Positions 8,592-20,822 of a stretch of 64,000 bases of DNA are shown piece by piece; the first letter of the stretch is position 1; each line of letters starts with the position of its first letter. A model generated the notes under the pieces. That model saw nothing but the letters and a program-made list of their open reading frames with translations. It made no database searches and was not told the DNA's origin. The position numbers were made by a program, and so were the translations under genes. Origin of the DNA: Streptococcus oralis (GTDB taxonomy: Bacteria; Bacillota; Bacilli; Lactobacillales; Streptococcaceae). The stretch lies in the NCBI RefSeq assembly GCF_001578705.1, contig NZ_KQ969037.1, positions 787,908 through 851,907 on the forward strand. The letters are read 5' to 3'.

Positions 8592-9383
8592 TCACTTACT
8601 TAATAATAATTGGATAGTCAGTTTTATCTTATCCCTTTTAGTTTGCCCATTTTCTTTGACAATCTTCAGACGACCAAACTTTCTCACACTAATCAAATCC
8701 CCTACAGCTACTAGATAATCTAATTTTTCAATGGGGTGGTAGTTTACCTGAACAGATTTTTTCTCTATGAGTTGACTAGCCTGCTTTCTGGATAATTTCA
8801 AGGCACTTGATAAGAGGGCATCCAAACGAAAACTGGAAATCAAAATCTCTTGTTCTTGATAATTGATCTCAGATATAATTTTATCGGTGAAAGGACATTC
8901 CTCCAGCGACACAGGTAGTCTGGCAATCTTTTGTATCCCATCCTGAAACAGAGGGATAAAATCACGATTTACAAAGATCTGTGCTCTCTTTTCATCTACC
9001 AAGATATCACCAAAGAGCTTACGATCAATTCCTAGTTGATTGATGATTGTCCCCAAAATCTTTGCATGTGTTAGCTGTTCAAATCTACTTGGATAACGGA
9101 TCTCTAGCAATGCCATTTCAAAATCTGACAGTGTCGGACTGAAATAGTCCAGATACAGAAGGACACGGACAAATTCCGTATGGATATATTCTCCGCTACT
9201 CACACAGCCCAGTCCATAGGTCCCAGCCAAAACCCTCAATATATGTTCCTGATGCGGGTTGACAAAAGCAGTGAGGACAGGAGTATAAGTATCTTCCACC
9301 CGCTTGATCCACTCTAATCCCTTATCAATAAAGGGAGCATCAGCAAGGGAAAAGTGCTGGTAAATCGCTTTATTTGTCATCAT
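8592..9383 (-). CDS. ylmH: S4-domain RNA-binding protein YlmH
   Basis: A 263-residue cytosolic protein of the division cluster. The C-terminal S4 RNA-binding domain is visible as RLDALLSSALKLSRKQASQLIEKKSVQVNYHPI...VGDLISVRKFGRLKI, residues about 182-250. The N-terminal two thirds form the YlmH-specific domain. YlmH homologues bind rRNA/tRNA and have been linked to ribosome rescue in Bacillus and to division in pneumococcus. Its start overlaps the end of ylmG, and divIVA follows after 8 bp, so it is co-expressed with both. Confidence 0.92.
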   Translation of the reverse strand: MMTNKAIYQHFSLADAPFIDKGLEWIKRVEDTYTPVLTAFVNPHQEHILRVLAGTYGLGCVSSGEYIHTEFVRVLLYLDYFSPTLSDFEMALLEIRYPSRFEQLTHAKILGTIINQLGIDRKLFGDILVDEKRAQIFVNRDFIPLFQDGIQKIARLPVSLEECPFTDKIISEINYQEQEILISSFRLDALLSSALKLSRKQASQLIEKKSVQVNYHPIEKLDYLVAVGDLISVRKFGRLKIVKENGQTKRDKIKLTIQLLLSK

Positions 9384-9640
9384 ATTATCAACAAGAAACG
9401 AATCAAGCTGTCACCCAAAAAACGGACGATTAAGATTGCCAGCCAAATGGATAAATCCAAACCTCCAAATTGTAAAGGTAAACGGCGAAGTGGATCAACA
9501 ATCGGTCTAACAAGCTTTTCCAGTAAACGTTCTAGTGAACTACCGTAAGAATTTGGAAACCAAGAGAGGAGTGCATAGATTAACAAAAGCAGGGAATAGA
9601 TATTCACTGCATTTTGGATCAGACGAATTAGAAAAATCAT
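9380..9640 (-). CDS. ylmG: YggT/YlmG family membrane protein
   Basis: An 86-residue protein with two membrane helices: an N-terminal VNIYSLLLLIYALLSWFP and a C-terminal IWLAILIVRFLGDSLIRFLLI, separated by the conserved LVRPIVDPLRRLPLQFGGLD loop that defines the YggT family. YggT proteins sit near sepF in many bacteria and affect envelope or nucleoid organisation. The start ATG shares one base with the sepF stop (TAATG), and its own stop overlaps ylmH, both signs of translational coupling. Confidence 0.9.
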   Translation of the reverse strand: MIFLIRLIQNAVNIYSLLLLIYALLSWFPNSYGSSLERLLEKLVRPIVDPLRRLPLQFGGLDLSIWLAILIVRFLGDSLIRFLLII

Positions 9641-10176
9641 TATTTCGCTCTACTTCGTTTAATATCAAAACCAAATTCTGCACTTTGAGAATCATCAGGC
9701 AACTTGATATCTTCAATATTCACAACCACATTGACTGGTGTCAACAAATACATTGTACTCGCAACTTTTTTCAGATTACCTGCCAAAACATGACGGGCAC
9801 CGTCCAGATAGTCTAGACAACGACGAGCCTGAACCTCTGTCATGTACTGGAAGTCAATCAAGATACTTTCATTTCCAGCCAATAAATCCACAATCTCTGT
9901 TGCATCCTCATATTTTCTAGGATAACGAACATCAATCGTTACTTTTTCATCTGTACGATGACTTTGCATAGCCAATTCTTGTTGACGAGCATGTAAGCGA
10001 GTGATGTTGGCATCTTTTGAAGTGGTTGATTGAAACTGCGCTGGCAGTTCTTTAGAAGCTGAACTACTCGATGAAGCAATCATCTGTTCATCCTGAGGTT
10101 GATAAGTCGCAGTTGTTTCTTCCCCATCTTCTGTAAAATAATCTATAAATTTATCAAATCTATCTTTTAAAGACAT
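9640..10176 (-). CDS. sepF: Cell division protein SepF
   Basis: SepF binds the membrane through an N-terminal amphipathic helix and bundles or anchors FtsZ filaments at the septum. The 178-residue product has that helix ([14 protein letters not shown]), a variable acidic/Ser-rich linker (residues about 18-85), and the DUF552 core from [32 protein letters not shown] to VVNIEDIKL. Length and layout match other streptococcal SepF proteins. It follows ylmE by 9 bp and overlaps ylmG by one base. Confidence 0.95.
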   Translation of the reverse strand: MSLKDRFDKFIDYFTEDGEETTATYQPQDEQMIASSSSSASKELPAQFQSTTSKDANITRLHARQQELAMQSHRTDEKVTIDVRYPRKYEDATEIVDLLAGNESILIDFQYMTEVQARRCLDYLDGARHVLAGNLKKVASTMYLLTPVNVVVNIEDIKLPDDSQSAEFGFDIKRSRAK

Positions 10177-10185
10177 AGATCTCTC

Positions 10186-10856
10186 CTATTTAAAAAATGC
10201 TGTGCCAATTCGAACAAAGGTCGAACCAAATTGAATCGCTTCCTTATAGTCACGACTCATGCCCATGCTCAACTCTGTCATCGGCATATTAGGAATTTGT
10301 TTTTCCCTAATTTCTGCTTGCAGTTCCTGAGTTTTCTTGAAAATTTGTTTCAATTCATCAGAATCTGCCTCAAAAGGAGCCATGGTCATCAAACCAACAT
10401 ACTCAATCTGATCTAGCTGAGCCAAGTTCGGCAAAAGTTCTAGTAATTCTTCTTTTGAAAAACCGTGCTTGCTTTCTTCTCCTGAAATATTGACCTGTAG
10501 GAAACACTTGATAACATGATCTGTCCTCTTTTGAATCTCCTGTGCCAATTTTAAGGAATCTAAAGCATGAAAGTAATCCACAAAAGGGATTACTTCTTTG
10601 ACCTTCCGTCTTTGTAGCGTTCCAATCAAATGCCAAGTGACAGGGAATTCTTTTAACGTCTGATATTTTTCTAAAAATTTATCAACACGATTTTCACCAA
10701 TATGATGAACACCCAGGGGAAGCAAGGCTTCCGCTGTTTTTACGTCCACATATTTCGTCACTGCAATAATTGAAACAGAAGCTGGATCACGATTGGCTTC
10801 TCGGCTAGCTTCAGCGACCTGCTGAATAACGAACTCTGTATTTTTTTCAAATCCAT
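10186..10856 (-). CDS. ylmE: YggS/YlmE PLP-homeostasis protein, apparently frameshifted near its start
   Basis: A PLP-binding, enzyme-inactive barrel protein that buffers pyridoxal phosphate. From AVTKYVDVKTAEALL (PLP lysine in TKY) through HHIGENRVDKFLEKY, WHLIGTLQRRKVK and MGMSRDYKEAIQFGSTFVRIGTAFF the frame is intact. The natural start ATG at 10856, three bases after the ftsZ stop, reads MDLKK and then falls out of frame because the A tract at 10841-10847 has 7 bases where 8 are needed; 671 bp is one short of 223 codons plus stop. The only in-frame start is a GTG at 10761, which would drop 32 residues and has no proper ribosome site. Either the gene is broken, slippage on the A tract rescues it, or this is a sequence error. 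Confidence 0.8.
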
Positions 10857-10859
10857 TGA

Positions 10860-13509
<2,650 letters not shown>

Positions 13510-13587
13510 TACATTGCATCCTCTCTGTCTTCCAAGTTTCTCACTTCTATTTTCAATAACTGTGACGGACACAGCTATTCACAAAAT

Positions 13588-13596
13588 ATTATAACA
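13588..13596 (-). promoter_or_regulatory. Extended -10 promoter upstream of ftsA
   Basis: On the minus strand TGTTATAAT gives an extended -10 box (TGnTATAAT) without a recognisable -35 at 17 bp. It is about 80 bp before the ftsA start and is the only good promoter candidate between 13510 and 13743. Confidence 0.55.
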
Positions 13597-13722
13597 CAAA
13601 AAATCCAATCGTGCTTAGTTTTTCATAAATTTCCTCTAGGTTTTTTGTAAAAGTCTTTTAAACAATTTTCTCAGGAGCAATCATTATTTTTATATCCTTA
13701 CAGCTATATTTTGCATATTTAA

Positions 13723-13755
13723 TCAAAAAAAGAGAAGGCCTTTTTAAGCTTTCTC
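13723..13755 (-). terminator. Terminator overlapping the end of the membrane protein gene
   Basis: A stem AAGAGAA...TTCTCTT followed by a seven-T run on the minus strand. The upstream arm includes the last codons and stop of the gene at 13744. Confidence 0.6.
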
Positions 13756-14448
13756 TTGAATAATTTTTTCTGCTCTTTGTTGCAAAAAGACCTCTACTAC
13801 TTTTGCAGTCAAGCTGATTGCTGCTACCAACACACTGGACACGATGAGGTAGTTCGCCAATTGTCCGTGATTTCCCACTAGTGGTGGTTTATTTAAAAAT
13901 CCATAATCTCCACCTACAACCAAGTTGACAATTCCTATCAAGGCATTTAGAGAAAATGTAATCACTGTCACATTTTTCAAATTGAGCAGGGAAGCTTCAT
14001 AATTCTTAAACAAGTATAGGAGCGCATTCCCCAAAAGTGCCACGTGCCCGATGATAAAGGACAGGATGGTCACATGCGGAAACGGATAAGGGTCAAAGAG
14101 TGGGTAAGCCAGAGCTGCTGTTGCTCCAAAGGTTCCTAGAAGGGCAAAGTATTGCTTGTACTTGGAAGTCCCTGGAATCAAGAGCATGACAAACATGGCG
14201 ATACGACAATGATAGAAGGGCAAACTTTCTGATAAGGGCATTTGATTCCCCCAATACCAGCTATACAGAACAATCAGTTGAAGAGACTGAAGGATCTGAA
14301 TAAAGCGCTGGTAAGTCACTTTGTCGCGAAAGCGATAAGAAGCATAGAAAGTAAGAGCCAATAAACATAACAAACCAATATACCAGTGGAGTTCAAACTG
14401 GGGCGGTTCTGATATCTGTGTGGTAAATAATTGTTCCCACAAATTCAT
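13744..14448 (-). CDS. TIGR02206 family integral membrane protein
   Basis: A 234-residue protein with about six or seven hydrophobic helices. The pattern LPFYHCRIAMFVMLLIPG and the GHVALLGNALLYL segment, with a conserved HC and HG pair, fits the YwaF/TIGR02206 family, related to TMEM164-type membrane proteins. Function is unknown; some relatives are thought to be lipid acyltransferases. It is a single gene between the ftsA promoter and the Nudix gene, with its own promoter region (TATAAT on the minus strand near 14575) and terminator. Confidence 0.75.
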   Translation of the reverse strand: MNLWEQLFTTQISEPPQFELHWYIGLLCLLALTFYASYRFRDKVTYQRFIQILQSLQLIVLYSWYWGNQMPLSESLPFYHCRIAMFVMLLIPGTSKYKQYFALLGTFGATAALAYPLFDPYPFPHVTILSFIIGHVALLGNALLYLFKNYEASLLNLKNVTVITFSLNALIGIVNLVVGGDYGFLNKPPLVGNHGQLANYLIVSSVLVAAISLTAKVVEVFLQQRAEKIIQEKA

Positions 14449-14643
14449 ATTCTATTCCTCGTTCATCTAGCCAGAGCAGTAGAAAAGTCACTGCTCGACC
14501 TTTTTAATTTTTTTGAAAAAGCTTGATTCTATACCATGCATAGAATACTTGCGACTTAAATTCGCAACCTATTATATCATTTGTCTCGCAGAAATGCACC
14601 TTGCAGACACCCTTTTTTGATTTGCAGACTTCTCTAGCATAAC

Positions 14644-15255
14644 CTAATCAATATATTGCTCTCTTTGTCCCTGATAAACCTGCCAAAGAATCTCCATCTG
14701 CTCCTTGGTAATGCGTTTTTCAGATAAGACTGGCAGTTGGTTAATGGCAAAAAATTGAAGGTCGGCAATTTCTTGATTCTCTTGAAATTGTCCGTCAAAA
14801 AGTTGGCATTCAAACACAAACTTTGCATATTGTTTGCTCTGTAGTTGGAAACGATTGGTATCAAAAACTGCAAGTAACCTTTCAGCTTTTGCTGTAAAAC
14901 CGGTTTCTTCTTCAATTTCCTTGAGAATATTTTCAGTTGGAGAATAGCCGACTTCACCAAATCCACCTGGCAAAGCCCAACTATCCTCTCCTTTTCCTCT
15001 AACTAAACAGACTTTTTCATCCTCAACAATCCAAGCACGGACGTCCATCAGAGGAGTCGCGTAAGCGGAAGTTGGTTTCAAGACTTCTGCCACTTCTTCT
15101 GCATCGAGGTCTGATACCTGATTCAACATTTCGCTAAACAAACTTCGCAAGTCCTCGTATCGCTCACAGTCAAAAGGATCTTTTGTAAAGGTTAATCCAG
15201 TATCCGTAATAGCTAGCATTCTTTGCAGATACTTGGTAAAATCACTTGCATTCAT
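14644..15255 (-). CDS. Nudix hydrolase with N-terminal Nudix-associated domain
   Basis: A 203-residue Nudix enzyme. The Nudix box is visible as GGFGEVGYSPTENILKEIEEETGF, residues about 97-120, with the REXXEE core as KEIEEE. Residues 1-60 (NASDFTKYLQRMLAITDTGLTFTKDPFDCERYEDLR) form the helical NUDIX-like N-terminal domain found in ADP-ribose or nucleoside-diphosphate-sugar hydrolases of Firmicutes. The first codons overlap the end of murF by 14 bp, so it is likely co-transcribed with murF and ddl. The substrate is not determined. Confidence 0.88.
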   Translation of the reverse strand: MNASDFTKYLQRMLAITDTGLTFTKDPFDCERYEDLRSLFSEMLNQVSDLDAEEVAEVLKPTSAYATPLMDVRAWIVEDEKVCLVRGKGEDSWALPGGFGEVGYSPTENILKEIEEETGFTAKAERLLAVFDTNRFQLQSKQYAKFVFECQLFDGQFQENQEIADLQFFAINQLPVLSEKRITKEQMEILWQVYQGQREQYID

Positions 15256-16615
15256 TTTCTAAACTTTCTACCAACTTAGCTAGATTCATAGAGTTCGAGC
15301 CTTTGAGCAGAATTTGGTCATTGGCACCGAGGCTTTCCTTGACCTGCTTGACAAGGTCTTCAAATTGATCTTCGCTCGCAGTTTTCTTAAAGTAGAATAC
15401 ATGACCGATTGGGAACATTTGACTGGCAAGTTGGGCCAATTCAGCAATGTCTTCCCCGTAGAAAATAACCGTATCAAGCACATCTGGGGAAAGACTCAAA
15501 ATCATCTGGTTATGGAGCTGAACAGATTGGTCACCAAGTTCCTTCATGTCTGCCAAGACCGCAATTTTCTTACCTCCTTTGTTGGCTGGGATGGCAGAGA
15601 ATGTCTCCAAAATCAACTTCATAGCAGTTGGATTGGCATTGTATACGTCAGACAGAATATCTGCTCCATTGGCTGCTTTCTTCCACTCAGTACGATTACG
15701 GGTCAATTCTAGGTTCTGAAAGGCTTGACGAATTTGCTCCTCTGAAACTCCTTCTTGTAGAGCCACATAAGCAGCAATCATAGCATTGGTGGCATTGTAC
15801 TTGCCAGTCACCGGCAAATCAAGGGCTTGCTCCAAGAAATTAGCCTTAAAAGTCAGACTGTCCTTGCGCTCAACTAAGCCTGTGATTTCCAGCTCTGCTC
15901 CTTGCCCAAAACGAACCAACTTTTTATCAGCGGGCAAATAGTCCTCTACAATGGAGTCGGCTGGTGTCAAAAGCAAAGAACCTGAAGCCATACCGTCTGC
16001 AATTTGCATTTTTCCCTTAGCAATCTCCGAACGGTCTTTGAAAAAGGCCAAATGGGCTTCTCCAACCAAGGTCACGATGGCTGTCTTTGGATGAGCCAAT
16101 TCAGACAAGAAATGGATATCCCCCAAGTGATCCTGCCCCATCTCCAAGACCAACTTTTCTGTCCCCTCAGGCATATGGAGAACTGTGTAGGGAAGGCCAA
16201 TCTCGTTATTGTAATTGCCTTGAGTTTTGTAGGTCTTGTAGGTTGTTGACAGTAAGTGCGCCAACATATCCTTGGTCGTTGTCTTGCCATTTGAACCCGT
16301 AACAGCAAAGACATCAACCGCTGTTTTTTCAAGATAGTAGGCTGCGAGAGTTTGAAAAGCAGTCAAGACATCGTCTACTAGAATGTAGGGATGATTTGCA
16401 ACCTTTTTCTCGGATAAGGTTACTACTGCACCATTTTCAAAAGCTGTTTCGATAAAGTCGTGACCATCACGCGCACCCTTGAGCGGAACAAACAAATCTC
16501 CAGCAGTGATTAAACGACTGTCAAACTCAGCCTTTTCTAACTGAACATCTGCAAAGAGACTAACATCATTTTTAGCTCCAACAGCTTGGGCGACTTCATG
16601 TATTGTTAATTTCAT
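15242..16615 (-). CDS. murF: UDP-MurNAc-tripeptide--D-Ala-D-Ala ligase MurF
   Basis: MurF adds D-Ala-D-Ala to the UDP-MurNAc tripeptide, finishing the cytoplasmic peptidoglycan precursor. The 457-residue product has the Mur ligase ATP motif FAVTGSNGKTTTKDM near residue 104, the NYNNEIGLPYTVL segment, and ILSDVYNANPTAMKLIL in the C-terminal domain. The gene directly upstream is ddl, which makes the D-Ala-D-Ala substrate, so substrate and enzyme are encoded as neighbours. The start has AAAGGAGTAGAA. A hairpin in the 84-bp gap between ddl and murF (16640-16670) may tune expression. Confidence 0.97.
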   Translation of the reverse strand: MKLTIHEVAQAVGAKNDVSLFADVQLEKAEFDSRLITAGDLFVPLKGARDGHDFIETAFENGAVVTLSEKKVANHPYILVDDVLTAFQTLAAYYLEKTAVDVFAVTGSNGKTTTKDMLAHLLSTTYKTYKTQGNYNNEIGLPYTVLHMPEGTEKLVLEMGQDHLGDIHFLSELAHPKTAIVTLVGEAHLAFFKDRSEIAKGKMQIADGMASGSLLLTPADSIVEDYLPADKKLVRFGQGAELEITGLVERKDSLTFKANFLEQALDLPVTGKYNATNAMIAAYVALQEGVSEEQIRQAFQNLELTRNRTEWKKAANGADILSDVYNANPTAMKLILETFSAIPANKGGKKIAVLADMKELGDQSVQLHNQMILSLSPDVLDTVIFYGEDIAELAQLASQMFPIGHVFYFKKTASEDQFEDLVKQVKESLGANDQILLKGSNSMNLAKLVESLENECK

Positions 16616-16699
16616 TTCTACTCCTTTAAAAAGGGTTGAAGTCCGAGAACTCTAATCACCTAGCAGTGATGGTTCTGACTCCTACCCTCTCTTTCATTT

Positions 16700-17743
16700 T
16701 TATAGCAAATGGGCTTCGCGCTTGTCAAAGCTTTCCTTTGCAAGGTCAACCAAACGCTCAATTAGTTCTGGGTAGCTGATTCCCATATTGTCCCATAGCA
16801 GTGGATACATAGACCACTGGGTAAAACCTGGCATGGTATTAAGCTCGTTTAGGAAAATCTCGCCCTTATCTGTATAGAAAAAATCACAACGAGATAGACC
16901 TAGTCCACCAATCGCACGGAAGGCAGTTTCTGCATTTTGACGCATGACAGCTACCACATCATCACTAATCTTGGCTGGGATGTCCATGGTAATCTTGTTA
17001 TCGATATATTTGGCATCATAGTCATAAAAGGCAACATCCTTGACCACTTCACCTGGCAAAGTGCTCCTGACATCGTAGTTGCCCAAGAGACCAATCTCGA
17101 TTTCACGGGCATTTACTCCTTGCTCAACCAAGACACGGCTGTCATATTGGAAGGCAAGTTTCAATGCTTGACGGAGTTCCTCTTGATTTTCAGACTTAGA
17201 AATACCGACACTAGAACCCATGTTTGATGGCTTAGTAAAGACTGGATAAGTCAACTTTTCCTCAACTTCAGCGATTTTAGAGGTCACATCATCGCCTTCA
17301 ACGATGGCCACATAAGGAACTTGAGCAATTCCTACTGATTCTAAAACACGCTTAGTCGTGATTTTGTCCATAGCAAGGCTGGATGACAAGATATTGCAAC
17401 CGACATAAGGCATTTTCAAAACTTCAAGAAATCCTTGGACAGAGCCATCTTCACCCATCGGACCATGAAGAACTGGAAAGACTACAGCACCTTCTTCATA
17501 GATAGCACTTGGCGCAATTTTCTTGTCCCAGTCAATGGTCGCATTGGTCATGAGACGATCCTCTTGACCTGGAGTCTGGTTAAATTCCTGCGTTTTGATA
17601 AAGTCACCTGACTGACTGATAAAGAAAGTCTTGACTGTAAAACGGTCGTAGTTGACCGCACGCATGACACTCTCAGCTGAAAGGACAGAGACTTCACGCT
17701 CTGCACTCCGCCCACCGTATAAAAGAATAATTGTTTGTTTCAT
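16700..17743 (-). CDS. ddl: D-alanine--D-alanine ligase
   Basis: Ddl joins two D-alanines with ATP for the peptidoglycan stem. The 347-residue ATP-grasp protein begins [20 protein letters not shown] and contains [29 protein letters not shown] and the metal-binding [18 protein letters not shown]. The tyrosine-containing region and length are typical of the vancomycin-sensitive, D-Ala-D-Ala type rather than D-Ala-D-Lac ligases. The ribosome site is AGGACAGTA. Confidence 0.97.
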   Translation of the reverse strand: MKQTIILLYGGRSAEREVSVLSAESVMRAVNYDRFTVKTFFISQSGDFIKTQEFNQTPGQEDRLMTNATIDWDKKIAPSAIYEEGAVVFPVLHGPMGEDGSVQGFLEVLKMPYVGCNILSSSLAMDKITTKRVLESVGIAQVPYVAIVEGDDVTSKIAEVEEKLTYPVFTKPSNMGSSVGISKSENQEELRQALKLAFQYDSRVLVEQGVNAREIEIGLLGNYDVRSTLPGEVVKDVAFYDYDAKYIDNKITMDIPAKISDDVVAVMRQNAETAFRAIGGLGLSRCDFFYTDKGEIFLNELNTMPGFTQWSMYPLLWDNMGISYPELIERLVDLAKESFDKREAHLL

Positions 17744-17838
17744 ATTACTGTCCTATTTTCTAATAGAATACTCGCACCTTAGTATATCATATTTGTTTCT
17801 TTTTTGAAACTTGAACATGGTACTGGTAGTAAAGAAAT

Positions 17839-17872
17839 ATAAAAAGAGACCGATAACGACAAACTCGGTCTC
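17839..17872 (-). terminator. Terminator after recR
   Basis: A perfect GAGACCG / CGGTCTC stem with a 13-base loop and TTTTT on the minus strand, downstream of recR and upstream of ddl. It should separate the pbp2b-recR unit from ddl-murF. Confidence 0.8.
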
Positions 17873-17916
17873 CCCGTTCTTGTATAAATGAATTGAGTTC
17901 GTAAATTTGTTTACTC

Positions 17917-18513
17917 CTACAACTCTGTTCGATTTTCAATAGCTCGTAAGAGTGTGACTTCATCCGCATACTCGATATCTGCTCCCACTGCTAGACCTCG
18001 TGCCAAGCGAGTAACCTTGATACCAGCTGGCTTGAGAAGACGAGAGAGATACATAGATGTCGCTTCCCCATCTGCTGTCGCATTGGTTGCCACAATCACC
18101 TCTGAAACCTCACTATCCATGAGACGGGGCATAAGACTCTTGAGATTGATATCGTCTGGACTGATACCATTCATCGGAGAAATGAGTCCATGCAAGACAT
18201 GATAGAGTCCGTGGTATTCTTGGATGTTTTCCATAGCAGCCACATCGCGACTATCCTCTAGCACCAAGATGGTTGTCTGGTCACGAGTCGGATCTGTACA
18301 GATCGAGCAAGGGTCATCATCGGTCAAGCGACCACAGATGGAACAATAGGTCAATTCCCGCTTAGCAGACAGTAGGTTTTTGGCAAATTCATTGACATCG
18401 TCATCGGACATTCCAATGGTGTAGAAGGCTAAGCGGGTAGCCGTTTTGATCCCGATACCTGGTAACTTTGAATAGCTATCAATTAGCTTGGCAATAGGTG
18501 TTGGATACAGCAT
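17917..18513 (-). CDS. recR: Recombination mediator RecR
   Basis: RecR works with RecO/RecF to load RecA on gapped DNA. The 198-residue product has the N-terminal helix-hairpin-helix ([15 protein letters not shown]), a four-cysteine zinc finger [16 protein letters not shown], and a Toprim domain starting [14 protein letters not shown] and ending [12 protein letters not shown]. All family landmarks and the length are normal. It follows pbp2b by 10 bp and must share its transcript, a linkage typical of streptococci. Confidence 0.97.
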   Translation of the reverse strand: MLYPTPIAKLIDSYSKLPGIGIKTATRLAFYTIGMSDDDVNEFAKNLLSAKRELTYCSICGRLTDDDPCSICTDPTRDQTTILVLEDSRDVAAMENIQEYHGLYHVLHGLISPMNGISPDDINLKSLMPRLMDSEVSEVIVATNATADGEATSMYLSRLLKPAGIKVTRLARGLAVGADIEYADEVTLLRAIENRTEL

Positions 18514-18523
18514 ATGTTCCTTT

Positions 18524-20566
18524 CTAATTCATTGGATGGTGTTGATTATAAAGATTGATGATATCACGCGCAATCGAAGGTCCGACACCGTTTGTAAGGT
18601 TGGTGTTATGAGGAAAGACGACTGCGACCGCGATTTGGGGATTTTCGGTCGGTGCATAGGCGACTGCGTTGGTATTATTGGCTTTTTGACCACCATTAAC
18701 ATAACTTTCGGCAGTACCCGTTTTCCCGCTGATGGAAACGGCTGCGCCATTTGAAAAGGCACGACCAGTTGTCAGAGCACTCGTTCCATGCGAAACTTGA
18801 TAGAAACCTTGTTGCAAGATAGCCATATCTGCTTCTGAGATATTAACCTTGTTCATTTCCTTGGTGGCTGTTTCTTGAACCAGACTGCCTAAGCCACCTT
18901 GGTCATTGTTTCCATAAACCCCTTCAACGATATGGGGAGCCAGACGCACACCATTGTTTGCGATTGTTGCGACATACTGGGCTAACTGCATCGGAGTATA
19001 GTTATCAAACTGACCAAAAGCATTATTTAGATAGTTGGCCAAATCAAATTCTTTTGGTATAAATCCTGTTGATTCATCTGGAAGATCAATTCCCGTTGAA
19101 GCTCCGAGTCCATATTCCCCAAAGGTTGACCGCAATTTGCCCATAGCTGTATCTAATTGACTCGTTGCTACCATCATATTGGGTTTATAGGTCTGTCCCA
19201 TAATTCCCAAAGCTGTTTGCACCATGTAGGTATTGGATGAGTATTCCAAAGCCTCAACAGCTGTAATAGGGAAGGAGCCATAGGACAAGGTGTACCATGA
19301 ATTGATAGGAGCTGAACCTTGGAAAACAATCGGCTGGTCTGTCAAGGTTTGATTGCCTGACAAAACTCCATTTTCCCAGCCAGAGCTGATGGTTGCTGCC
19401 TTGACGACAGATCCTGGTACAAAGACATTGGTAACTGTCCCTAGGGAGTCTGGACTTAATTTCCCTGATTCAACATCATGCTTGATACCAGACATGGCTA
19501 GAACTGCACCTGTTTTAGGATTGAGAGCGACTGCGTAGACCCCTTCAGAATATTTAGCGCCACCATTACCCAACTCGGAGTTAAAGTAGCTCTTGAGTAG
19601 ATCATCCACTCCATTTTGGAAAGCTAGGTCAATCGTTAGTTTGATATTGTTTCCTTTGCTTCCTTCCTCGACATTTTCCACACTTTCCATGTTTCCATGT
19701 TTGTCGAGATGGATTTCCTTGACAGAGCGTTTGCCTTGGAGTACATCTTCATATTGCTTTTCAAGATAAGAAGTTCCCACTCGGTCATTGAGAGAGTATC
19801 CTTTCTTGAGATAAGCATCAACTTCCTCAGCTGGAAGTCCTGACTTTTCATTTGAAACGCTACCGACGATAGACGATAGAGAAGTGTCCAGTACTTTTCG
19901 GTCCCATGAGGTTGAAATACTAATGCCCGGTAATTCCTTGGATGCAGAAGCCACAAGAGCAACCTGAGTATCATCTAAAGCATCTGTTGAAATGGTGCCC
20001 GTTGCAAAATTTTCAACAGCATTGAGCTGACTAAAGAGATAGATTTCCTTTTTCTGGTCATCTGTATAATTAAGTTGACTCACGTCTATGCTTTCAACCG
20101 CATTATTGTAGAGAGTCGCTTCAGATAAGCGATTCCCATCGGAATCCAGACGTTTATCACTTGGCAGAGCCTCGACTGTTTTTTTGTATACGTCCTGGTC
20201 CGCCAAGTAGTAGTCTGCAATCTGACGGTCTGTGAGTTCAGGGGAAGTGACATTCACGTAAGTCAGCAGTTTTTTAGCCGTCTCCTTTAACTCTGCCGCC
20301 GTCATCTTATTGTTTCGTGTGAAAGAAACAACTTGTTTAAGTGTGTTTTCTACCAAGGGTTTCCCTGTTGCATCATAAATCTGCCCTCGAGCTGAGCTGG
20401 TTGTCACCCTGGTCTGACTGGCTGATGCCAACTTTGCTTCATAGAAATCTTTATTCAGTACCTGCATGTATAACAATCGACCGATAATGGTCATAAACAG
20501 CAGGATAACTATCGCAAACAGTAAATTAAGCCGAATCGGAATCGAATGGCTATTAAATTTTCTCAT
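18524..20566 (-). CDS. pbp2b: Penicillin-binding protein 2B (class B transpeptidase)
   Basis: The essential transpeptidase for peripheral/septal peptidoglycan and a main beta-lactam target. The 680-residue protein has one N-terminal membrane helix ([20 protein letters not shown]), a dimerisation domain and the transpeptidase domain. Active-site motifs by count: S386-V-V-K389, S443-S-N445 followed by T446, and K615-T-G617, the same numbering as pneumococcal PBP2b. Residue 476 is glycine (AMGKLRS); pneumococcal susceptible alleles carry glutamate there and many low-affinity mosaic alleles carry glycine. T446, often changed to alanine in resistant alleles, is unchanged. Confidence 0.97.
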   Translation of the reverse strand: MRKFNSHSIPIRLNLLFAIVILLFMTIIGRLLYMQVLNKDFYEAKLASASQTRVTTSSARGQIYDATGKPLVENTLKQVVSFTRNNKMTAAELKETAKKLLTYVNVTSPELTDRQIADYYLADQDVYKKTVEALPSDKRLDSDGNRLSEATLYNNAVESIDVSQLNYTDDQKKEIYLFSQLNAVENFATGTISTDALDDTQVALVASASKELPGISISTSWDRKVLDTSLSSIVGSVSNEKSGLPAEEVDAYLKKGYSLNDRVGTSYLEKQYEDVLQGKRSVKEIHLDKHGNMESVENVEEGSKGNNIKLTIDLAFQNGVDDLLKSYFNSELGNGGAKYSEGVYAVALNPKTGAVLAMSGIKHDVESGKLSPDSLGTVTNVFVPGSVVKAATISSGWENGVLSGNQTLTDQPIVFQGSAPINSWYTLSYGSFPITAVEALEYSSNTYMVQTALGIMGQTYKPNMMVATSQLDTAMGKLRSTFGEYGLGASTGIDLPDESTGFIPKEFDLANYLNNAFGQFDNYTPMQLAQYVATIANNGVRLAPHIVEGVYGNNDQGGLGSLVQETATKEMNKVNISEADMAILQQGFYQVSHGTSALTTGRAFSNGAAVSISGKTGTAESYVNGGQKANNTNAVAYAPTENPQIAVAVVFPHNTNLTNGVGPSIARDIINLYNQHHPMN

Positions 20567-20648
20567 ACAACTAAGACTCTTTTCTAGAAAAATTCCCGAT
20601 TTTCACCTTCATTTTCAGCTAAAATAATAGAGCAAACGGGTGAAGCTC

Positions 20649-20763
20649 GGTACTTTTCATTGTACCATATTTTACGGAGAAACTCTTGGAAAAGTCGAAG
20701 CATTTTTTGACTTTTAATCGAAAATGCCTTTTTATTTAGTTATCCTAACTTCTATGATATAAT
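20649..20763. promoter_or_regulatory. Intergenic region between pbp2b and nanR with promoter candidates
   Basis: Rightward toward nanR there is an extended -10 TGATATAAT (20755-20763) with a weak -35. Leftward toward pbp2b there is a TACAAT box (20664-20659) inside a palindrome GGTAC-N8-GTACC (20649-20666). No clear -35 was found for the leftward box. The remaining bases of 20567-20822 show nothing else that I recognise. Confidence 0.4.
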
Positions 20764-20822
20764 GATGTTAATAAGCAGGCAATCGTCAACTTTTAAGAGT
20801 TTGACTCATGAAAAGGAGCTCC

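Noticed and set aside
15314-15712. 132-codon plus-strand frame opposite murF
   Set aside because: Antisense to conserved MurF codons; no start signals.
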